Origin: Cunninghamia lanceolata
Lineage: Eukaryota; Streptophyta; Pinopsida; Cupressales; Cupressaceae
Direction: 5' to 3'
Assembly (NCBI GenBank): GCA_027924645.1
Contig: BSBN01000254.1
Span: 17,616,501-17,680,500, forward strand
DNA: 64,000 nucleotides
The stretch's first letter is position 1; every line of letters begins with the position of its first letter. The notes under the pieces are model-generated. The model made no database searches, was not told the origin of the DNA, and was given only the letters and a program-made list of their open reading frames with translations. Below, in pieces: positions 57,543-64,000 of the stretch. The translations under genes and the position numbers were made by a program.

Positions 57543-58470
57543 ATGTCGTCATACAAGAAGGATAGTCTGAGGTTTGATGGAACCAATTACACTCTTTGGA
57601 AAAGTTGCATGGAATGCCACTTACAATGTATGGGAATGCAGTATTGGATTATGGCTTCAAAGAAGTATGATCCTCCCCAAAATGGTCCGCGCACCGTAGA
57701 TGAGATGAGAGATGCTGAAAACAATCTATGGGCTAAAGAAGCTCTTCTAAGTGCCTTATCTGATTCAGAACTGACAAATGTTGTTGATCTAAAAACTGCA
57801 CATGAGATTTGGCAAAAATTGGAACTTCTACATGAAGGAGACAAGTATGTGAAATGTGCTAAGCTACAGAGTCTAAAAAGAAAATCTGAAAACCTAAAGA
57901 TGAGAGAAGATGAAAATATCACTACATTTATGCCCAGAGTAAATGAGCTTGTTTGTGGCATTAGATGTGCCAGTGGAGTCTTGGATGAAGATGAGATTGT
58001 TGTCAAAGTTCTCAGATCTCTTCCTGATTCTTACAAATACAAGGTTGCTGCCATTGAAGAATTCAAAACCCATTCAGGTGTCACAAGAGATCAATTGGTT
58101 GGTAAATTAGCTACATTTGAATTGACCAAGTTTGGAGATGCCCCTACCAAGACTGAATCTGCATTCAAAGCTAGTGCATCCGTAAAAGGCAAACAAAGGT
58201 TTGATCTGGGAGAGAACTCTTCAAGGAAACTGTCATGGTATGAAAAAGCATGAAAAGACCTGGAAAAAGATGAAGTAGAAGCTGTTCAACTTGAAGCCCT
58301 TATTGCAAAAAGACTACCAAGAGGATCTGGTAAGTATGAAGGGAAATTGCCTTTTAAGTGTTTTAACTGCAATAAGATTGGTCATTTTGCCTCAAGGTGT
58401 CCAGAAAGATTTTCAAAGCCAAACCCTAACAAATCAAGGTTCCAAAAGAATTCTTACTATGTTCATGAAG
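57543..58470 (+). pseudogene. Copia-3 gag
   Basis: The gag part of the polyprotein; ATG 57543 is the first in the frame after the primer site. It reads MSSYKKDSLRFDGTNYTLWK, then a complete UBN2-type domain of about 200 residues without a stop (LLSALSDSELTNVVDLKTAH, VVKVLRSLPDSYKYKVAAIE). One TGA (58251) and then, in the same frame, the knuckle CFNCNKIGHFASRC (~58358). It is the best preserved gag in the window and a close relative of Copia-2. Confidence 0.9.
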
Positions 58471-61400
58471 ATGATGATAATGAAGGAGTAACAAATGATG
58501 AATCAAAGATAGGAAACAAATCCAGAAGTGACTTAGTGTTTATTGCCATCAAGGAAGAAGATCTAATGCCCTCTGAATCTCTCAATCATAAAATTGTGGA
58601 AAGAGCTCTGGCTGCCCAAGTTGAAGAAAAGGATGATTGGGTCATTGACAATGGATGCTCTCACCATATGACAGGTGACAAAAATAAGTTCATAGATTTG
58701 GAAAGGTATGAAGGAGGAGTGGTAAAGTTTGGTGATAATTCTGCTAGCAGAATCAGAGGAACAGGAACTATTTCTTTTGATGGAAAGAACAAAACCAGTA
58801 ATGTACTATATGTTAAAGGTCTGAAGCATAATCTTCTCAGTGTTGGACAGTTGGTGGACAAAGGCTATGATCTCTGGTTCAAAAATAGAAAATGCAAGAT
58901 CTTTGAAAGTTCTGGAATAGAGATTACATCCGGTAATCAAACTAAAGGTAATATCTTCCACTTGGTTGGTACTGGTAAAAGTTGCTTATTTGTTCAAATT
59001 GATCAGAGTTGGTTGTGGCATACGAGAATGTGTCATGTGAATTTTGATAATATCATCAAGATAAGCAACACTCAAGTTGTAAGAGATCTTCCAAGACTTG
59101 TGAAACCTACTATTAGCTTGTGTAAAGAATGTTAGGTGGGTAAGCTGAGCAGAGTCACATTCAAAAGTAAGGAACTATCTTCTACTGGATTGTTGGACTT
59201 AGTTCATACTGACTTATGTGGTCTAGCAAGAATCAAAAGTGTACAAGGTGATAGATACTTCATGTTTTTAATTGATGACTACTCCCAGATGATGTGGGTA
59301 ACTTTCTAAAGGAGAAATCAGAGGCTCTTGAGAAATTCAAAATATTCAAGGCTATGGTGGAGAATGAAACCGGATTGAACATAAAATTTCTAAGGTCTGA
59401 TAGAGGTGGATAATTCACATCCAGTGAGTTCATAGAATTCTATGAGAAGCATGGAATAAGAAGACAATTGTCTGCTCCTAGGACTCCATAGTAGAATGGA
59501 GTAGTGGAGAGAAAGAACCGGACCATCCAGGAAGCATCTAGAACCATGATGATGGAAGCAAATGTTCCTCATATCTATTGGAGAGAAGTTGTAAGCACTG
59601 CAGTCTATACTCTCAATCTAGTACAAATCAAAAGCAATACCGATAAGACTCCTTATGAACTTTGGTTTGGCATCACTCCCACTGTGAGGTATTTCAGAGT
59701 TTTTGGTAGCAAATGTTAAATTAAGAGAGATGAAGATTTAGGTAAATTTGATGCTAGAAGTGATGAAGGAATTTTCTTGGGTTATTCTACTCAAAGCAAA
59801 GCATACTGGTGTTATAACAAAAGATTGAGGAAGATTATAGAAAGTACAAATGTGAAGGTTGATGAAGGGATTGAAAAACCCTCAAGGTTTTATGAATGTG
59901 ATGAAGATGATCAAAATGGTGTTTTGATCCAAGGAGTCCAAGCCCCTTCTGAGATTCACATTCACACTAATCCGGTAAATTAGGAGGAAGAGATAAGTTT
60001 GAATGAACCTATTTAAGAATCAGAAGTGCAAGAAACTCCCAAAGTTCCCAGGTATGTAAGACTAAACCACTCTGAAGATCAGATCATAGGTGATAAAAGC
60101 AAAGGTTTACAAACAAGAAGAAGGATTTAGAACAGTATTATTTGATTTCAAAGATTGAACCTAAGACAGTGAATGGAGCTTGTAATGATGAAAACTAGAC
60201 TAAAGCAATGGAGGAAGAGCTGATGCAAATTGAGAAAAATCACACTTGGGATCTTGTTCCCAGACCTAGAAATGGAACCAAATGGGTCTTCTGGAACAAA
60301 CTGAATGAAGTTGGTGAAGTAATCAAAAATAAAGCTAGATTGGTCTGCAAGGGTTACTCTCAAATAGAAGGAGTTGATTTTGAAGAAACTTTTGCTCCGA
60401 TGGCAAGAATTGAAGTAGTCAAATTATTTCTTGCTTTTGTTGCCTTCAAGGATTTCAAAGTATACAAGATGGATGTCAAATCTGCCTTCCTGAATGGTGA
60501 CTTGGAAGAAGAAGTTTACATTGAGCAACCTGATGGATTTCAATTATCTGATCATGGTGATATGGTCTACAAATGGAAGAAAGTACTATATGGACTCAAG
60601 GAAGCCCCAAGAGCCTGGTATGAAAGATTGGATAAGCATATTTTGAAGATTGGTTTCAACAAAGGTACTACTGACAGTAATTTGTATTTCAAAATTGATC
60701 ATGAAAATATCTTGATTGTTGAAATATTTGTTGATGATATCATTTTTGGAGGAAGAGATAGTATGTGCAAAACTTTTGCAAATCAAATGAAAAGTGAATT
60801 TGAGATGTCCATACTTGGGGAAATGAATTTCTTCTTGGGTCTGCAAATCATTCAAACTAAGAAAGGAATCTTCATTTCTCAGACCAAATATGTGAAAGAA
60901 TTGTTGAAGAAATTTGGGATGGAAGAATCAAAACCAATGAGTACTCCCATGCCAACTAGATGTAAATTGAGCAAAGATGATGACTCTCTTAAGGCTAATC
61001 AGAAAAAATATAGGCTAATGATTGGAGGATTGTTGTATCTCACTCAAACTAGACCTGATATTATGAATGTTGTTGGTCTTGTTGCTAGATTCCAAGCTGA
61101 TCCTAGAGAATCTCATGTCATGGAAATCAAGAGGATTTTTAGGTATCTAAAAGGGACAGTTGAGTATGGTTTGTGGTATCCTAGAGATCATAATTTATCT
61201 CTTCATGCATATACAGATGCGGATTGGGCAAGAGATGTGGATGACCGGAAGAGTACCATTGGTGGAGCATTCTTTTTGGGAAAGAGATTGGTTTCTTAGA
61301 TGAGCAAGAAACAAGAGGCAATATCTCTGTCCACTATAGAACTAGAATATATTGCAGCAACAGGTAGTTGCACTCAAGTTTTGTGGATGTAGCAAATGTT

Positions 61401-61680
61401 AAGAGACATGAGAGTGGAGTATCAGGAGACTATCACAATCTTCTGTGATAATTCAAGTGCAATAAATATATCTAAGAATCCAGTGTTGCATTCAAAGACT
61501 AAACATATATCCATCAAGTTTCACTTTTCAAGAGAGCAAGTGAACAAGAATGAAGTCAGATTGGAGTTCGTACCTTCCAAGGATTAGATTGCAGATATCT
61601 TTACTAAACCTCTTCCTAAGGATTCTTTTGAGTATCTCAAGGAGAAGTTAGGGGTTATTACCCCTCTGGTGATGAACTAA
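58471..61680 (+). pseudogene. Copia-3 pol (protease, integrase, RT, RNase H)
   Basis: Continues the gag frame: protease (WVIDNGCSHHMTGD, ~58640, Ser of DSG read as Asn), GAG-pre-integrase (WLWHTRMCHVNFDNI, ~59012), integrase (LVHTDLCG ~59200; FLRSDRGG; QNGVVERKNRTIQ ~59497), and a long unbroken RT frame 60208-61299 with FVDD intact at 60727-60738. RNase H has [16 protein letters not shown] (~61215) and CDNSSAINISKNPVLHSKTK (~61445). Stops lie at 59133, ~59411, ~59489, 59717, ~59981, 61297, ~61390 and 61585. Frameshifts lie near 59310 and 60130. TAA at 61678-61680 ends it. Confidence 0.9.
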
Positions 61681-62006
61681 GGTGCATTGATGTGCATCAG
61701 TCCAGTGGATATCATAATCATATCTTGTGGTCCAGATTAATGATGGCGAGCTGCTACTCAAGGGGAACAATTGGTATGATTCTGAATTGGTGCAAGTATG
61801 TGCCCTTTTCCATTGATGTCAAAGGGGGAGAGAAGACATGTGAAAAACAAGCGGTTGCTGATCAAAGGGGGAGAAATAAAGGAAGAGAAGACATGTGAAT
61901 GGTTGTTGTTGATAGGGGGAGTTGTGTTAGTGAGAAAACATTCTTGTCTTGATGGTCAAAATAGTCTTTCACATCATATGTTGCCATCAATGACAAAGGG
62001 GGAGAT
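61681..62006 (+). promoter_or_regulatory. Copia-3 3' region with four polypurine tracts
   Basis: AAAGGGGGAGAG at about 61822, AAAGGGGGAGAA at about 61864, ATAGGGGGAG at about 61912 and AAAGGGGGAGAT at 61995-62006, the last abutting the 3' LTR. Repeated tracts are a reported Sirevirus feature. No gene. Confidence 0.85.
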
Positions 62007-63381
62007 TGTTGCAAGTATGGGCCTAACGGTGTTGTCATTGATGTCAACATACTCCTATTGCATTGATGATAAGGAATGGATGAGCTATGTGCTGAGGATA
62101 TTGAGAAAATTAGTCCTAATTAGGAATAGAGAAGAACAGTGAAGACAATGAGCTAAAGATCCTAGCTAAGATGAAGATCAGAGGATGCGCATCAAAGGGT
62201 TTGTAGATATGTGTCTTAAGATGATCCAGTAAATATTTTAGAGGTCCGCATCAAGATCTGAAGAAGTTGTGGCCACTCAAGTAAAACTGGTTCTGGCAGA
62301 TGTTTAGAGGTGACAGAGTGACACAGATAGGTCTAGTGAGATCCAGAAATCAAATATCTTGTTTTACGGATTTGGTGAAGTGTTTAGGAAATCAATGTGA
62401 ATTGACAACTCAATTGGTTCATGGTCTGGAGGTCTGCAAGCATCTATTCCATTGTGACAGTGATGACAGACTATGTTCTTGAGGTTTCGGATGAAGGAGA
62501 GAATGAATTCAGTAAGCAAATGTAGTGTGCATGTTCTTGGTGATTCAGGAAAGCTTGTGGAGGTCTTTGGATCATGTCTAGTTCATGTTGATGGTCAGCA
62601 TTAGAGTTTGAGCTCGCAATTGAATAATTACTTCCGGATGATGGTGTTCTTCCTAAGTCTAGCTGACCGGATGAGTTACACATCCTACGGATGATCTTGA
62701 AGATGTTATGTGAGGATTGGTGTGTTCCTAAATGAAGATTGAAGTCTTAGATCTGTATGGCCGATAGTGTGTTGATCCACATGAAGTCTTTTTGTAATTA
62801 GTCATATTGTATTTATGTATTTTCTGTAATGTATGCCAACTTGGATGATTATCCCTAAGTCAATGTCTTGTATAAATAAGGAGTTGCAAAGTCATTTCAA
62901 AGGTATCTTGTGGAGATAAAAATGTGGTAGAGAAGAGAAGAGAGAAAGGCAGAGCAGAAGTTTTGGGCTTAAATGGAACTAACTCAAGCATGGTGAAGAT
63001 GCTATTCTTCAGTTCAAGTATATAATACTTATTATTTTGTAGACAGTGAGTCTCCTGTAGGCAGTGAGCCTCTTGTGAGCAGTGTGCTTAGGCAGTGAGC
63101 CCTAATTGGCATGTGCCATTTGGTTCTTTCTATTCCTCTAATAGAGAATACAATCTTGGGTTAGTCACCCTGTGGTTTTTCCCTTAACTTGGTTTTCCAC
63201 GTCAAAATCTTGGTGTCTCATGTGTTAATGTGTTTCTGCTCTTGATTTAATGCATTGTATTTCCATAATTGATTTATTATTATGTTGTTGAATTACAAAG
63301 TGGATTTAAGTGTTTAATTGGAAGAAAGTTTTTGGACAACTGATTCACCCCCCCTCTTAGTTGTCTGTCCTGAATCTAACA
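62007..63381 (+). repeat. Copia-3 3' LTR
   Basis: 1,375 bp, TGTTGCAAGTATGG to AATCTAACA. TATAAATA at 62871-62878; the 18-bp repeats at about 63040-63105. Confidence 0.93.
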
Positions 63382-63416
63382 ATGCTGCCAATAATACCCC
63401 ATACGTAACAATTTTT
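63382..63416 (+). repeat. 35-bp target duplication, right copy
   Basis: Same sequence as 56081-56115 with A for G near the end; it encodes part of the Gypsy-B integrase zinc-binding domain (LLRMGYYWQH on the minus strand). Confidence 0.85.
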
Positions 63417-64000
63417 GCACCAACAATTTTCCACAAAAATGGCCTCCACAGGTACCAAAGTGAGCTTCTTCTAAAGCTATTAGAATATTTGCATTATTTA
63501 AATATAGAAGTAAAACACCATTATAACTTCGTCAATACAAGACATTCAATAGTATAATGTATCACACTGATAGTTTGCGTAAACGAAGTTGGGCATTCTT
63601 AGATGTCGAGTCCAGAATGGATCTATCACGTAGACAGTTGAATATGTAGGAGAACCATTCATTAGTGTATGTGTTACCACAGAGTTCTAAATTCGCAACT
63701 ATAGGGCTTTCAATTATCGGAGTCTTTAGATTATGAATAACGAAGGTAAATTCCTCAGGAGAACCATCAGGGGATATAAGGGAAGCTGCACTCGCCATTA
63801 CATCCTCATGCCGATTATCTTTGCTGGGAATGGTATTGATTGTGTGTGATTTGAATTATTTTAAGATAGATAATGCAAACTCTCAATATTGAGAAAGCTT
63901 ATCATGCTTAGTTTGATACAATCCTATGATTTGTTTAACAATCAACTGAGAATCACTGTATATTGTGATGTTCTTGATATTGAGAGCCAAGGCTGCATGA
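63382..64000 (-). pseudogene. Gypsy-B RNase H end and integrase zinc-binding domain, upstream part
   Basis: Minus strand. The edge (64000-63850) reads NITIYSDSQLIVKQIIG, the second Asp region of an RNase H, with the end of that domain near 63810 (PSKDNRHEDVMASAAS). The connector 63798-63562 (LISPDGSPEEFTFVIHNLKT) follows, then the integrase N-terminus with GGHF (~63440) and LLRMGYYWQH (63416-63383), where Copia-3 interrupts. RNase H directly before integrase fits a Tat-like pol. Stops lie near 63883 and 63860. Confidence 0.8.

Larger units (their letters stand above)
56116..63381 (+). mobile_element. Copia-3: Sirevirus-like LTR retrotransposon
   Basis: A 7.3-kb Ty1/copia element with LTRs at 56116-57487 and 62007-63381, a primer site, a gag-pol frame (57543-61680) and a 3' region with four polypurine tracts. 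UBN2 gag, multiple tracts and motif order suggest a Sirevirus-like lineage. It is inserted in the Gypsy-B integrase. Its flanks are unusual: a 35-bp direct repeat instead of 5 bp, and a 5' LTR missing its first 4-5 bases. LTR divergence looks like 6-8% where compared. Confidence 0.93.
49901..64000 (-). mobile_element. Gypsy-B: Tat-like element with an antisense PMD gene, right end outside window
   Basis: Reads right to left: RNase H and integrase (64000-63382 and 56115-55100), an extra gene on the opposite strand (52048-54640), polypurine tract (51382-51396) and 3' LTR (49901-51381). The layout of an antisense extra gene between pol and 3' LTR is an established variant in the Tat lineage. Copia-3 (56116-63381) sits inside the integrase. 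The 5' LTR, gag, protease and RT must lie beyond 64000, so the second target duplication cannot be checked (left flank TAGGG). Confidence 0.75.

Noticed and set aside
57587..58006. 139-codon minus-strand frame
   Set aside because: Shadow of the well-supported Copia-3 gag on the other strand.

Overview
This window looks like non-genic, repeat-packed nuclear DNA from a seed plant with a large genome. A gymnosperm is my guess, from the density of old nested LTR elements; nothing here proves the species. Plant evidence: Copia elements primed by the initiator-Met tRNA motif TGGTATCAGAGC, a plant mobile domain (PMD) gene, plant-type LINE and Tat-like Gypsy proteins. I found no intact host gene, no tRNA or rRNA gene and no organellar insert. 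Every coding region carries stops or frameshifts.

Layout. 1-1713: 5' part of an L1-like LINE on the minus strand, running off the left edge. 1776-3009: weak LTR-like remnant. 3010-8080: Copia-1, a complete but decayed Tnt1/Tork-like element (461-bp LTRs, TSD AATGT). 8177-36575: Copia-2, an old Sirevirus-like polyprotein split by a 24.8-kb insertion and truncated on the right. That insertion is Gypsy-A (8999-33816, minus strand, TSD GTAAC), with ~5.1-kb LTRs that each carry a ~1,060-codon open frame in U3. Its left LTR is broken by a further 7.5-kb element, LARD-1 (13277-20817, minus strand, TSD TTAAT). LARD-1 has no RT or integrase; it has a coiled-coil/zinc-knuckle frame and an unrecognised ~1,050-codon accessory gene.

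36577-41513 is unassigned DNA with microsatellites and small tandem duplications. 41514-46788 is Copia-4, a gag-protease-only element (LTRs ~450 bp, TSD GGTAT). 46794-49200 is unassigned and 49200-49900 is an old Gypsy gag fragment. From 49901 to the right edge lies Gypsy-B on the minus strand: a 1.48-kb 3' LTR, a clear polypurine tract, an antisense intron-containing PMD gene, then integrase and RNase H. Its integrase zinc-binding region is interrupted by Copia-3 (56116-63381), a Sirevirus-like element with ~1.37-kb LTRs and several polypurine tracts.

How they fit together. LARD-1 shares R/U5, primer-binding site and the multiple-polypurine-tract design with Copia-3, so a Copia-3-like element plausibly supplied its replication machinery. 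Three unrelated or distantly related elements (LARD-1, Gypsy-A, Gypsy-B) carry large non-retroviral accessory genes. That recurring cargo is the most interesting feature of the window.
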